A stretch of DNA of 64,000 nt, taken from Agaribacillus aureus. Lineage in GTDB: Bacteria > Bacteroidota > Bacteroidia > Cytophagales > Cyclobacteriaceae. The stretch spans positions 1 to 64,000 of the forward strand of contig JAUJEB010000015.1 in assembly GCA_030442055.1 (NCBI GenBank), read 5' to 3'. Positions 25,683 to 34,417 of this stretch are shown piece after piece; the first letter of the stretch is position 1, and each line of letters begins with the position of its first letter. Below the pieces are notes generated by a model. The model ran no database searches. It was not told where the DNA came from and saw only the letters and a program-made list of their open reading frames with translations. Made by a program: the position numbers and the translations under genes.

Positions 25683-26375
25683 TTACATGATTCCAAATTT
25701 TTCAAAGGCATCCACCGTGCTCATTCCTTGTTCGAGCGCCTTTTGCACCAATTTTTCTCCGCGGGCTTTCTCTATAGCGCCTGCGAAAGCATCGGCTTCC
25801 GCTTCCCGAGGAACTATAAGAACCCCATCCCTGTCTCCATAGATGATGTCACCTGGATTAACCCGGATGCTGTCAAACTCGATGGGTACATTATAATCTA
25901 TCACCTTGCCCCTGGGACCCTGGTCCTGGGCATATCCACCAAATGAAAATGTTGGGAAATTGCGTTTAAGAATTTCATTGGTATCTCTTGAGTAGCCATT
26001 TAGTACAGCGCCCGCAGCCCCGAGTTTAATGGCCCGTGTACTCATGAGCCCTCCCCAAAGTGCGTACCTGGGCGAAGCGCCGGAACAAATATAAACCTCA
26101 TTTTCCCTGAGGCTATCCAGTGCTTCAAACATGATCCCGAAGGGCTTTTTCATCATCGGATTTTTGGTATTCTCCGCCACCTCTTCAAACACATCGGCCT
26201 CCAATGCCGGCATGGCGCGTCCGATGGTTATAAAATCATGGCGCAAGGGTTTCACCTGCGGGGGCAGGAATTGATTCTGAAATCCCAATTTGTCCAGGAC
26301 ATCGCCCACCAGCGCTACGAAGAGTTCCTTTTTAGCGATGCTAAATAGCTCATTGTCATTTTTCCAAATTCCCAT
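25683..26375 (-). CDS. RraA-like aldolase/decarboxylase family protein
   Basis: A 230-aa protein of the RraA/HMG-CHA aldolase fold. Family signatures are IGRAMPAL, LWGGLMSTRAIKLGAAGAVLNGYSRD (with the conserved Arg-Asp pair), FSFGGYAQDQGPRG and GDIIYGDRDGVLIVP. Enzymatic members use Mg to cleave 4-hydroxy-2-oxo acids, releasing pyruvate; others act as RNase E regulators. Because the operon makes 2-keto-3-deoxygluconate through the mannonate dehydratase, this protein is a candidate to cleave it. The start overlaps the cupin gene by 20 bp. Confidence 0.85.
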   Translation of the reverse strand: MGIWKNDNELFSIAKKELFVALVGDVLDKLGFQNQFLPPQVKPLRHDFITIGRAMPALEADVFEEVAENTKNPMMKKPFGIMFEALDSLRENEVYICSGASPRYALWGGLMSTRAIKLGAAGAVLNGYSRDTNEILKRNFPTFSFGGYAQDQGPRGKVIDYNVPIEFDSIRVNPGDIIYGDRDGVLIVPREAEADAFAGAIEKARGEKLVQKALEQGMSTVDAFEKFGIM

Positions 26376-26811
26376 TGGCGCTTTTTATTAAGTTTGGTTT
26401 ATTAAATACCTGCATCACTGCTTCCTGTAACACCTGACGCTGTCGGTGATCCAAATCGAAGAATTCATAATCACCGGTATGCGTTTCTGACTTCTCAACA
26501 ATTACCACCTCGCTATCGGGCGTCATCGCTATATTGTGCCAGACATTTTTGGGTATGTTATATAGGATGCCCGGCTGCATTAACTCGGCATGGAAAGTGG
26601 GTTTATCATCCTTCAAATCAGCGGTGATTAATGCTACCTTTCCGTTTTGTAACCAAAAAACCTCGTCAGTTTGCCTGTGCACATCAATCTTCCTGATATT
26701 GGTTATATCCTGCTCTTCCATATAATTGAGTTGCGCCACCTGCCAACCCTCACTGATCAACAGGGGATGATAACCGGGAAGTCTGTTAGCATATTTTTCT
26801 ATTAAATTCAT
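26356..26811 (-). CDS. Cupin-fold protein (151 aa)
   Basis: From the ATG at 26811 the product reads MNLIEKYANRLPGYHPLLIS and has a single-domain cupin pattern with metal-ligand-like residues in DVHRQTDEVFWLQNGKVALI and YNIPKNVWHNIAM. A much longer upstream extension in the same frame would overlap the transporter gene and is a shadow; the true gene starts 9 bp after the transporter ends. Cupins in such operons are often sugar isomerases or epimerases, or sugar-acid binding proteins. The reaction is unknown. Confidence 0.75.
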   Translation of the reverse strand: MNLIEKYANRLPGYHPLLISEGWQVAQLNYMEEQDITNIRKIDVHRQTDEVFWLQNGKVALITADLKDDKPTFHAELMQPGILYNIPKNVWHNIAMTPDSEVVIVEKSETHTGDYEFFDLDHRQRQVLQEAVMQVFNKPNLIKSANGNLEK

Positions 26812-26819
26812 ATAAGACA

Positions 26820-28214
26820 CTAATTTTCTTTGGTCCACATTTTTTCTATTTCTTCCAAAGTCCTGTTCTTTGTTTCCGGTACCACTTTCCAAACAAAATA
26901 TAAACCGGGAAGCATTACGGCGGCATAGACCCAAAAGGTGGGCCCGATACCCAGCCAGCCTCGCAACATTGGAAAAGTCTGCGTAACCACTGTGGAACCG
27001 ACAAACAGGCAAAATGTACCTATGGCCATGGCCCTCCCCCGAACTTTTGTGGGATAAATTTCCGATAAAAGCACCCAGACACCAGGGCCTATCGTCGCTG
27101 CAAAAACCATGATATAAAACAAAAATGAGGCGACTATTGCTACACCTGCCTGATTTACATCCTGGCTTCCGGAAAATTGAAAACCGATAAGAAACAACGC
27201 AATGCTCAATCCGAAAAAACCGGCCATCAAAATTGGCTTCCTGCCGAAATGGTCTATTTTCCAAATGGCGACAACAGTAAATATCATATTCACAAATCCG
27301 ATCAAAGCGGCTGTTCCGAATGCCGAGCCCGACTGAAAACCGGCCAATTCAAAAATAGTGGGCGCATAATACATTACCGTGGTAATACCGGTAAACTGGC
27401 TAATAAGCGGTAATGCCAGTCCAATAATCAGGGCAACTCTGAGCTTCCTGCCAAATAGCTGCTTAAAATTATTGGATTCGTGGCTGATCGTATCCGCTAT
27501 TTCATCCATCTCCTTCCCCGCCATACCCGCGCCGTGTATTCTCGTCAAAATGGCTAAGGCCTCCTCAGTGTGGTTTTCCTTGGTGAGCCACCTGGGGCTT
27601 TTGGGAACAAAGAACAGCAGCAGGAAAAATATGGCAGCCGGTAATACCTCGGAGCCAAACATGGCACGCCAGACCTCCTCAACGAATATGTAGTTCAAGA
27701 AACCATTGGTTACTTCGCGGTGGCCGGCATTATTGAGTAAGAAGGTATTTGAAAGATAGGAGCATAATATGCCCAGGGTAATAGCAAATTGATAAAGAGA
27801 AACCAGCCTCCCTCGTAAATGGGCCGGCGCCAGTTCGGAGATGTATAACGGTGCTACCATGGCGGCAATGCCTACACCCACACCGCCAATGAGCCTGGCA
27901 GCTACTAAAAACCCGGGCGTTTCAGGAATAGTGGAAGCAACAGCGGATACCAGGAACAACAAGGCCGAGACCATCAGAATAAGCCTTCGCCCATATTTGT
28001 CGCTCAGATACCCGGAAATAGCTGCTCCGATCACACTTCCCAGCAGTGCCGAACTCATGATCCAGCCTTCCATCACATCATTCAATAAAAACTTTTCTCT
28101 CAAAAAACCAATGGTACCGGAAGCAACGGCGGTGTCAAACCCAAACAAAAAGCCACCCAGGCCGGCGGTGATTGAAATCAGAAACAGGTACTTGGTATTT
28201 TGATCTGCGTTCAT
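26820..28214 (-). CDS. MFS sugar porter family transporter
   Basis: A 464-aa inner-membrane permease with 12 helices. Sugar-porter signatures are present: GGFLFGFDTAVASGTIGFL, DKYGRRLILM, VAPLYISELAPAHLRGRLVSLYQ, PKSPRWL, LPLISQFTGITTVMYYAPTIF, LSEIYPTKVRGRAMA and PETKNRTLEEIE. The family imports hexoses or sugar acids with protons. It is the first gene of the operon, preceded by two LacI-type operators at 28333-28403. The likely substrate is mannose or a mannose-derived acid, by context only. Confidence 0.92.
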   Translation of the reverse strand: MNADQNTKYLFLISITAGLGGFLFGFDTAVASGTIGFLREKFLLNDVMEGWIMSSALLGSVIGAAISGYLSDKYGRRLILMVSALLFLVSAVASTIPETPGFLVAARLIGGVGVGIAAMVAPLYISELAPAHLRGRLVSLYQFAITLGILCSYLSNTFLLNNAGHREVTNGFLNYIFVEEVWRAMFGSEVLPAAIFFLLLFFVPKSPRWLTKENHTEEALAILTRIHGAGMAGKEMDEIADTISHESNNFKQLFGRKLRVALIIGLALPLISQFTGITTVMYYAPTIFELAGFQSGSAFGTAALIGFVNMIFTVVAIWKIDHFGRKPILMAGFFGLSIALFLIGFQFSGSQDVNQAGVAIVASFLFYIMVFAATIGPGVWVLLSEIYPTKVRGRAMAIGTFCLFVGSTVVTQTFPMLRGWLGIGPTFWVYAAVMLPGLYFVWKVVPETKNRTLEEIEKMWTKEN

Positions 28215-28332
28215 ACTTAAGGTATCATATAATCAATAGCTGATCTCAAATGTTTCAATGGCGTTTTTTTCTCTTGCCGAAACGTCACCTGGCGTAAAAT
28301 AGCAGGTGGCTCATCCCTTCTCACACCTGAAA

Positions 28333-28346
28333 CTAAATCGGTTTAG
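28333..28346. promoter_or_regulatory. LacI-type operator O1
   Basis: CTAAATCGGTTTAG is a near-perfect palindrome 119 bp upstream of the sugar porter ATG. The same core is found three more times beside the LacI gene and the mannosidase operon. Confidence 0.75.
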
Positions 28347-28387
28347 CAAATCTTTAAAAAAAATCGCTTCTTTTAATTTTTTCTTTC

Positions 28388-28403
28388 ACTAAATCGATTT
28401 AGT
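28388..28403. promoter_or_regulatory. LacI-type operator O2
   Basis: ACTAAATCGATTTAGT is a perfect 16-bp palindrome, 56 bp from O1 (first-base spacing). The central CG step is typical for LacI/GalR-family operators. It lies between the LacI gene stop and the sugar porter operon start. Confidence 0.8.
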
Positions 28404-28464
28404 AACACAATTTTAAAGATTATAAAGTTTTAATCCAACAGTTTCAGTCAAAATATTTGAACCT

Positions 28465-29469
28465 TTAGGTGTTCCGCACTTTCATGCTTGGTTCTACAAT
28501 CTTGTTTAAGTGTGGATCGTCGCCTGGTTTATTTTCAATTTGTCTCATTAACATATCGATCGAGTTTTGAGCGATTTGTTCTACCGGCAGTACCAGCGCT
28601 GTCACTTCCGGCCGGAAAATGGAAAACACTTCGTGATCACCAAAACTAGCGATTGAAACTGCACCGGGATAGTCAACCTCCATTTCTCTGATCTTGGCAA
28701 TACCGTATAAGGCCAAATAGTGTGTTTCAAACACGATACCATCTACGCCTTGATTTAAGATTAGCTCCTCCACAGCCTTTCGACAATCCGACTTGGCATG
28801 CTGGTGATCAACTATTTTTAGATTATTGCTATCTTTTGCCCTCCCTTCAATGGCATTTTCAAAACCTCTTTGCCGGTCCTTTATAGCCGTCAGGTCCAGG
28901 TTTAGCCCTACATAACCTATATTTTTTCTGCCGGATTCTATTAAGTGTTTCACTAATTTTTGAGCGCCGAGGTAATTGTCTACAACAACATAGGGCAGGT
29001 CGGCTTCAGGGTAATGGCGATCAAACAGCACCACGGGCAATCCCGCATCAGAAATAGTCTTTATGTCCTCCAGATTATGTTGGGTGGATGCAATTAAGAT
29101 ACCGTCTACCTGCTGTGCTTCAAATGTTAGTAAAAGTTCTTTTTCCTTGACGGGATCCTCATGGGTGGTTCCAAGTAAAACCTGATATCCTAATTTTAAA
29201 GATAATTGCTCTATCGATTCGGCTATAAGCCCATAATAGGTATCAATAATACGAGGAACAATCAAAGCCAGGGTCTTGCTACTACCGGTAGATAAGTTTC
29301 TGGCAATCATATTTGGCCTGAACTTGAGTCTTTTAGCGACACTGAGGATGAGTGCTTGCGTATCGGGATTAATCTTATGAAGGTCGCCCTTTCCGTTAAG
29401 TACCATTGACACAGTGGTCTTGGAAAGATTCACCTCCTTAGCTATCATATCAAGTGATACTCTTTTCAT
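28465..29469 (-). CDS. LacI family transcriptional regulator
   Basis: A 334-aa repressor. The HTH is at the N-terminus (MIAKEVNLSKTTVSMVLNGKG), the hinge helix region carries PNMIARNLSTGSSKTLALIVP, and the periplasmic-binding-like domain follows (IDTYYGLIAESIEQLSLKLGYQVLLGTTHEDP, DGILIASTQHN, VDNYLGAQKLVKHLIE, ASFGDHEVFSIFRPEVTAL). It is transcribed in the same direction as the sugar operon whose operators begin 60 bp downstream. Near-identical operators also stand before the GH38 mannosidase, so it is probably the regulator of both units; the inducer may be a mannose-derived metabolite. Confidence 0.92.
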   Translation of the reverse strand: MKRVSLDMIAKEVNLSKTTVSMVLNGKGDLHKINPDTQALILSVAKRLKFRPNMIARNLSTGSSKTLALIVPRIIDTYYGLIAESIEQLSLKLGYQVLLGTTHEDPVKEKELLLTFEAQQVDGILIASTQHNLEDIKTISDAGLPVVLFDRHYPEADLPYVVVDNYLGAQKLVKHLIESGRKNIGYVGLNLDLTAIKDRQRGFENAIEGRAKDSNNLKIVDHQHAKSDCRKAVEELILNQGVDGIVFETHYLALYGIAKIREMEVDYPGAVSIASFGDHEVFSIFRPEVTALVLPVEQIAQNSIDMLMRQIENKPGDDPHLNKIVEPSMKVRNT

Positions 29470-29674
29470 TTTTTAAATCAATTCTAAAATTCTTCCCTAA
29501 AATTTATGAGACCGGTAAGTTAATCGTCATTAAATTAATAGCAAAAATATTAAAACTAATCGATAGTCATAGATTCTTTTGAATTCGGTTGGTTTTATGA
29601 GGTGTTAACAAAGATTGTTTTTTATTTAATAAACTATAAATACATACTGATCCAGAGAACAGTAATCGCTTTGT

Positions 29675-30175
29675 TCACCACCAGTAAGTAATGTCTTTTG
29701 TTTTTTCGTAATTCGTCCGGACGCTCTTCTCCCCGAAGCCAAGTTTTCTAATAGTAAATAGGTTTTCCTGCATTTCAAATACTTCTATAAGCATAGAATT
29801 CTTGACCTCAATTTTATTAAATGGCGCGACATCCGATGCGCATTGTTCACACTGGACTACCAGCTCATTAAATTGTACATTGAATAATTTTAGGTTTATC
29901 TTTTTATCAGTTGTCAATGTTAAAGTGCTGTCGAGATAGCTTGCGATCAATACGCGAAGTTCATCGGAATTGGCGTGCTCCGATAGTCTGAATGATTTAT
30001 CACCCTTAAACTCCTGAAGGGCAACTTCGAAGTCATCTATAAAAAATTTCGAATTTACGATAATGGTAGAATCACTTTCATTATAAACTGCCTTGGTCAC
30101 CGAAATTTTGAAGGGATGCATATCTCCCATTATTAAAACGATGTATATCAAGTACAAACTGAAATAGTGTGCCAT
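29675..30175 (-). CDS. DUF6702 family exported protein
   Basis: A 166-aa protein. The first 18 residues are hydrophobic and act as an export signal, followed by MHPFKISVTKAVYNESDSTIIVNSKFFIDDFEVAL, the hallmark of DUF6702 in Bacteroidota. The function is unknown. It stands alone between the LacI gene and the mannosidase. The promoter at 30180-30210 places the transcript start at about the ATG. Confidence 0.75.
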   Translation of the reverse strand: MAHYFSLYLIYIVLIMGDMHPFKISVTKAVYNESDSTIIVNSKFFIDDFEVALQEFKGDKSFRLSEHANSDELRVLIASYLDSTLTLTTDKKINLKLFNVQFNELVVQCEQCASDVAPFNKIEVKNSMLIEVFEMQENLFTIRKLGFGEKSVRTNYEKTKDITYWW

Positions 30176-30179
30176 TTTT

Positions 30180-30210
30180 CAAAGATGATTAAAATAAATA
30201 GTTTCTCAAA
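30180..30210 (-). promoter_or_regulatory. Promoter of the DUF6702 gene
   Basis: On the minus strand TTTG (30210-30207), 19 nt, and CATCTTTG (30187-30180) fit the Bacteroidota promoter with one mismatch. The -7 box ends 4 nt before the ATG, so the message would be essentially leaderless. Confidence 0.55.
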
Positions 30211-30276
30211 ATAGGTTAGCTTTTCTGCCATAGCGCTGTGCACCACAACTGTATTTATTTAAACCTATATTTATAA

Positions 30277-30311
30277 CTAAACCGATTTAATTAAAAACTA
30301 AATCGGTTTAA
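30277..30311. promoter_or_regulatory. LacI-type operators O3 and O4
   Basis: CTAAACCGATTTAA (30277-30290) and CTAAATCGGTTTAA (30298-30311) are two copies with 21-bp spacing, two helical turns, on the same face of the DNA. O4 ends 3 bp before the -33 box of the mannosidase promoter. They match O1 and O2 in front of the sugar porter operon. Confidence 0.8.
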
Positions 30312-30314
30312 ATA

Positions 30315-30345
30315 TTTGTTAATTCAAAAATAGAACCTATCTTTG
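30315..30345 (+). promoter_or_regulatory. Promoter of the GH38 operon
   Basis: TTTG (30315-30318), exactly 19 nt, then TATCTTTG (30338-30345) is a full match to the Bacteroidota -33/-7 consensus. LacI-type operators lie directly upstream. Confidence 0.85.
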
Positions 30346-30481
30346 CTGTGGATATTGTGTTTCTTTTTTAAAAATGGCAACAATAGTTTCAGGGAGGTCG
30401 TTCGCTTTCAAAAAAGCGCTCAGACACTACCTCTATAGGAAGACCGTTTGACTAATCTAAGTTTAAAAACAATTAACGCTA

Positions 30482-30622
30482 ATGATCATAAAAACAAAAG
30501 TTTTACTTTTTTTTGGACCATTAGTATGCCGGTCCACGCTGCCATTCCCTCTTGCCGAGGTATTTCAAAACAAAACTGATTTTAAACAAAAAATTGAGAG
30601 TTCAAGACAATCATTAACATGA
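30482..30622 (+). CDS. Possible 46-aa leader ORF overlapping the mannosidase start
   Basis: Reads MIIKTKVLLFFGPLVCRS and ends SSRQSLT with its stop in an ATGA overlap with the mannosidase ATG. The N-terminus is hydrophobic. The overlap suggests a coupled leader peptide or the remnant of a small exported protein, but there is no family match I know, and it could be chance. Confidence 0.3.
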   Translation: MIIKTKVLLFFGPLVCRSTLPFPLAEVFQNKTDFKQKIESSRQSLT

Positions 30623-33600
30623 CCATATTTAGCTATCCACAAATTATCTTAGTGACATGTTTGTTCCTGTTGATTGCACTTTTACCGGTGCCAAGTAGCA
30701 TGGCTCACGACGGCGCCGGCAATAATCATATTCACACCATCAACACCAACTACAAACTCTATCAGCAATGCAGCAAAGATGTCGAAGGCTATGCCTATAA
30801 GTTAAGCGGGGGGGAATATGATTATCCGTCGCTTCGGGACGATCACAGGGATGCCATGATCGCCAGGGCTACCACAGGTAAAAGTGGCTTTGAGTTCATG
30901 ACAGGAAAAGTCGGAGAAAATCACAAGGGAGATAATGTTACGTTCTTTTTCTATTCTGATGTCGATCTCAACAAGCGCCTCCCCTATGATATTAAGGTAA
31001 ATGACAAATCCCTCCTCACCTTCCAGGCCAGGGAAGACGGCTCCATGGAAATCCTCAAAAACCCCGGCAAGGGGGATTTGGAGTACATACTGGTTAAAAG
31101 GGACCTCAATGGCGATGGTATTGGCGCTTTGAGACTTACTGTACCCAAAAGCATTGTTTCTAATGGTACACAGGCTAAAATTTCAGTCTACGGACATCAC
31201 AAAGGAAGTAATTCCTGGTTCATGATATTTAAGGTGCCGGATGCGGTATCGCAACTTGCTACGTCAGCGACACAGGAAGTTTCTTTTCGGGTTCGCCAGT
31301 TTAATGACATGTTGCTCATCGATGCTCCGCTTCGATTGGCCGGACAATCAGTACAGCTGGTTAGCGATGGTAAAAAAAGCCAAAAGGCCACGTTCAAAGC
31401 CCAGGGCGAATTGGCAAAAACATCTGTTAAGATCGCCGCACCTCAAAAATCTTTTATTATCCATTTTGAAGGGGACGTTTTTAAACTAAAAATCGAAAAC
31501 CCATCTGAGGAAATCAATCGATCGGAAGTGGTAGGAAAATTTGTGTATCAGGTGCATTCACATACTGGCAACGGCTGGTCCATGACGTTTAGCAAGTTTT
31601 ATCGACCCGATCATTTTCAAGCTTATGCCAACTTCTTTGATAAGCAATACGCCAACAGCAAGGTTTCCATCATGAACTCCAGCCATCAGGACATCGCCTG
31701 GGTGGATCGACCGGAAATATGTATCATCCTGCGGGATACTTTGCTACTCACCCCTGTTTTGAAAGACGCCTTCGAACGCGCCGATTATGGTTTTGACGTG
31801 GAAGATGCGCTGATGTTACGCGAATACCTGGACCGGCATCCGGATGCGAGGGCCAGAATAAGCGAATTGTTAAGTAGAAAGCTATTATCAATAGGCGCCA
31901 CCTACAATTGTCCCTACGAAGACATGTACAGTGGCGAAGATATCGTGCGTCAACTTTACGTAGGAAAAAAATGGCTTAAAAGTACCTTTGACGGCTACGA
32001 TTCAAAGGTTTACTGGAATGTAGACGTGCCGGGAAAAACCCTCCAGATGCCGCAAATACTAAAAAAAGCAGGGGTCGACTATATGGTTATCAGCCGGCAT
32101 GCCAAGAGCTTCTTTCACTGGGCAAGCCCTGATGGCAGCTCGGTATTTACTTATTCCCCGGGTCATTATGGTACGGATTTGATCCACTTATCCCAGGACC
32201 GCGGAAACCAGCTTAAGTACGGTGCTGAGCAAGTAGTCTGGTGGGGTCAGTATTCCGAAGAAAAAGATCATTATACGCCATTATTGTCCAGCCAGGACAT
32301 GCTGCCGGCTATTGATTATTCAGGGTATATAGATAGCTGGAATGAAAAGGAAAGCATTAAAGACGCCAACAAAAAGGAGAAAAAAATCTATCTGCCCGAC
32401 ATGGAGCTGATGACGGTAGATGAGTTCATGCCGTTAGCCGCCCAAAGCGTCGACCTCGTAGATACCATCGTTGGGGAACGTCCTAATGTATGGGTTTATA
32501 TCCATGGCCCGACACATCATACGGCACTCACCGCCAGCAGAGAAGGCTCTAAGTTATTGACTGCTGCTGAAAAGTTTTCCACCGCATCCTATCTGCTGGA
32601 CAAGTCGAAAATGCCTTACCCGGCAGATGCCTTTGACCAGGCATGGCAGGATAAAGTGTACCCCGATCACGGTTGGGGCGGGCACGACGGAGATATCACA
32701 GACGGGTTGTTCGAATCGAAGTTTGTCAGCTCAAGAGTACAGGGGCAGCAATTACTTGACAAGTCACTCGCCTTTCTTTCGGGTCGGGTAAACACTAAAA
32801 AGGGTGTGGGTACGCCGGTGATTGTTTTCAACAGCCTGTCATGGGAACGAACCGACCCGGTGAGCGTGGCTATCTACCTTCCGCGCGGGGTATCGAAGGA
32901 TATATCTATAAAAGATGCGGGCGGCAATGAGCTGACCTCACAAGTTTCGGATCTCAGGCGCCACCCTGATGGCTCCATCAGCAAGGCAAAACTGACTTTC
33001 ATTGCTGAAAAAGTGCCCTCGGTAGGTTACAAGACCTTTTACGTACACCATACCGCCCCTGGTTCAACGACCCTCAATGGCCTGGCAAAGACGACCTCTT
33101 ATGAAAACCCTTACTACCGGCTCACTTTTTCAGAAGGCGGCCTGTCACAAGTATATGACAAGGAATTGAAAAAGGACCTATTTAACACGCAGGATTTTAA
33201 AACAGGTGAAATATTTACCTTGGAATCCGTAGGGAATGGCGCAGGAGAGTTTGGAGATATTCAGCAACCCTTTATGAACGACTTTGACCAGATGAGTATC
33301 CACGCCCCTGAGGTGGAAATGATCGAAAACGGAAGCGTCTTTACTACTTACCGCATCAAACAGCAAATACTACACGCCATTGCGCAGCAGGAAATTACCG
33401 TTTACCATAAGCTTAAGCGCGTTCAATTTGATAACAAACTGCTCAACTGGGACGGAAAACTCTATCGCGAGTTCCGCACAGCGTATCCGGTGAATATGGA
33501 AAATGCCACAATTACCTACGATGTGCCTTTCGGATCGGTTCAGGTAGGGCGTGACGAGATCCAGACGGCTGGTGAGCGCTATACACCCCTGTGCAAAGAC

Positions 33601-34182
33601 GTGCATCCGCGGGCCATTATGGATTGGATTTCCGCCTCTGATCAGGACATGACCGTGACGCTGAGCTCTTCCGTGGCAGCGGCAGATTGGATAGACCCAA
33701 CAAAAGAGAGTGAAAAGGCGGTGCTTCAACACTTACTACTTGCCAGCCGTAAGTCCTGCCATTGGGAAGGTAACCTGTATTCGCAGGAAGGTACCCACAC
33801 CTATGCCCACATCTTAACTTCTACACCGGTGGGTGATCAATCCGGAAGTCTGATCGCTGAGCAGTTCAACGAGCCACTTTTTGTCATATACAACCCGGAA
33901 AAATCAGCCAAAGCCAGCCTACCGGATGAAGAAAGCTTTTTTGCTGTGCAGGGAAATGAGGTAATCATCTCGGCGATCAAAAAGGCGGAAGATTCGGACG
34001 ATGTCGTGCTGAGGCTTTATAACAGAGATGGCAAGCGCACGGCGGTGGCTATCAACTCGCATTTTGATTACGATGACATTTATCAAACCAATATTATTGA
34101 AGAAAACCCACAAAAAATAAAACAATTGGACCTGGGAAAATATGCGATTGAGACTGTAATCATCGATGTTAAAGAGAGATGA
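30619..34182 (+). CDS. Glycoside hydrolase family 38 alpha-mannosidase, exported
   Basis: A 1,187-aa enzyme with an N-terminal signal (FLLIALLPVPSSMAHDG). A beta-rich region of about 330 residues precedes the GH38 barrel. The metal motif H356-Q-D358-IAW is the HxD of GH38, and the nucleophile is D469 in YWNVDVPGKT. Family features continue in VWVYIHGPTHHTALTASREGS and YPDHGWGGHDGDITDGLFESKF, and C-terminal beta domains follow (ENPYYRLTFSEGGLSQVYDKE). The enzyme cleaves alpha-mannosyl linkages in the periplasm or on the surface. The LacI operators and promoter upstream link it to the mannonate operon. Confidence 0.9.
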   Translation: MTIFSYPQIILVTCLFLLIALLPVPSSMAHDGAGNNHIHTINTNYKLYQQCSKDVEGYAYKLSGGEYDYPSLRDDHRDAMIARATTGKSGFEFMTGKVGENHKGDNVTFFFYSDVDLNKRLPYDIKVNDKSLLTFQAREDGSMEILKNPGKGDLEYILVKRDLNGDGIGALRLTVPKSIVSNGTQAKISVYGHHKGSNSWFMIFKVPDAVSQLATSATQEVSFRVRQFNDMLLIDAPLRLAGQSVQLVSDGKKSQKATFKAQGELAKTSVKIAAPQKSFIIHFEGDVFKLKIENPSEEINRSEVVGKFVYQVHSHTGNGWSMTFSKFYRPDHFQAYANFFDKQYANSKVSIMNSSHQDIAWVDRPEICIILRDTLLLTPVLKDAFERADYGFDVEDALMLREYLDRHPDARARISELLSRKLLSIGATYNCPYEDMYSGEDIVRQLYVGKKWLKSTFDGYDSKVYWNVDVPGKTLQMPQILKKAGVDYMVISRHAKSFFHWASPDGSSVFTYSPGHYGTDLIHLSQDRGNQLKYGAEQVVWWGQYSEEKDHYTPLLSSQDMLPAIDYSGYIDSWNEKESIKDANKKEKKIYLPDMELMTVDEFMPLAAQSVDLVDTIVGERPNVWVYIHGPTHHTALTASREGSKLLTAAEKFSTASYLLDKSKMPYPADAFDQAWQDKVYPDHGWGGHDGDITDGLFESKFVSSRVQGQQLLDKSLAFLSGRVNTKKGVGTPVIVFNSLSWERTDPVSVAIYLPRGVSKDISIKDAGGNELTSQVSDLRRHPDGSISKAKLTFIAEKVPSVGYKTFYVHHTAPGSTTLNGLAKTTSYENPYYRLTFSEGGLSQVYDKELKKDLFNTQDFKTGEIFTLESVGNGAGEFGDIQQPFMNDFDQMSIHAPEVEMIENGSVFTTYRIKQQILHAIAQQEITVYHKLKRVQFDNKLLNWDGKLYREFRTAYPVNMENATITYDVPFGSVQVGRDEIQTAGERYTPLCKDVHPRAIMDWISASDQDMTVTLSSSVAAADWIDPTKESEKAVLQHLLLASRKSCHWEGNLYSQEGTHTYAHILTSTPVGDQSGSLIAEQFNEPLFVIYNPEKSAKASLPDEESFFAVQGNEVIISAIKKAEDSDDVVLRLYNRDGKRTAVAINSHFDYDDIYQTNIIEENPQKIKQLDLGKYAIETVIIDVKER

Positions 34183-34241
34183 AAGGAAGACAGCTTCAGC
34201 TAAATTGCAAAACAGCGGGATCATTTAAAACATAACATTAA

Positions 34242-34417
34242 ATGATTGAATTGAGCGGAATAGCATGGGATCACCCGACAGGTTATGAACCATTAATAGC
34301 GCTCAGGAATAGGGAGCCGAACTCTTGCACCAAGGACCCATCGACAACAAGCCTTCTGATCCCCTGATGAAACACTTAAACGAACTATACAAATCCACGC
34401 ACTACGATGACAAGTAG
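34242..34417 (+). pseudogene. Remnant of an extracellular solute-binding protein gene
   Basis: The 5' piece reads MIELSGIAWDHPTGYEPLIA, resembling the N-terminal GxxWDHPRGxxPL motif I recall from a group of extracellular solute-binding proteins encoded near CoA-transferase genes. It runs out of frame after about 27 residues. Another frame then reads AELLHQGPIDNKPSDPL and on to HYDDK, stopping 11 bp inside the enoyl-CoA hydratase gene. A normal gene of about 380 codons appears to have lost its middle, leaving both ends in different frames. The conserved overlap with the next gene supports this reading; the family assignment is from memory. Confidence 0.6.

Larger units (their letters stand above)
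30176..30618. other. Intergenic control region of the mannosidase operon
   Basis: This 443-bp region holds the DUF6702 promoter, two LacI-type operators, the mannosidase promoter and a leader of about 270 nt with two short ORFs, one of which overlaps the mannosidase ATG. No larger gene is present. Confidence 0.6.

Noticed and set aside
26356-27264. A 302-aa reading of the cupin gene
   Set aside because: The first half overlaps the sugar porter gene on the same strand and has no family features; the cupin begins at the ATG at 26811.
28648-28664. TAGCGATT copy as an iron motif site
   Set aside because: It lies inside the lacI coding region, far from iron genes; taken as chance.
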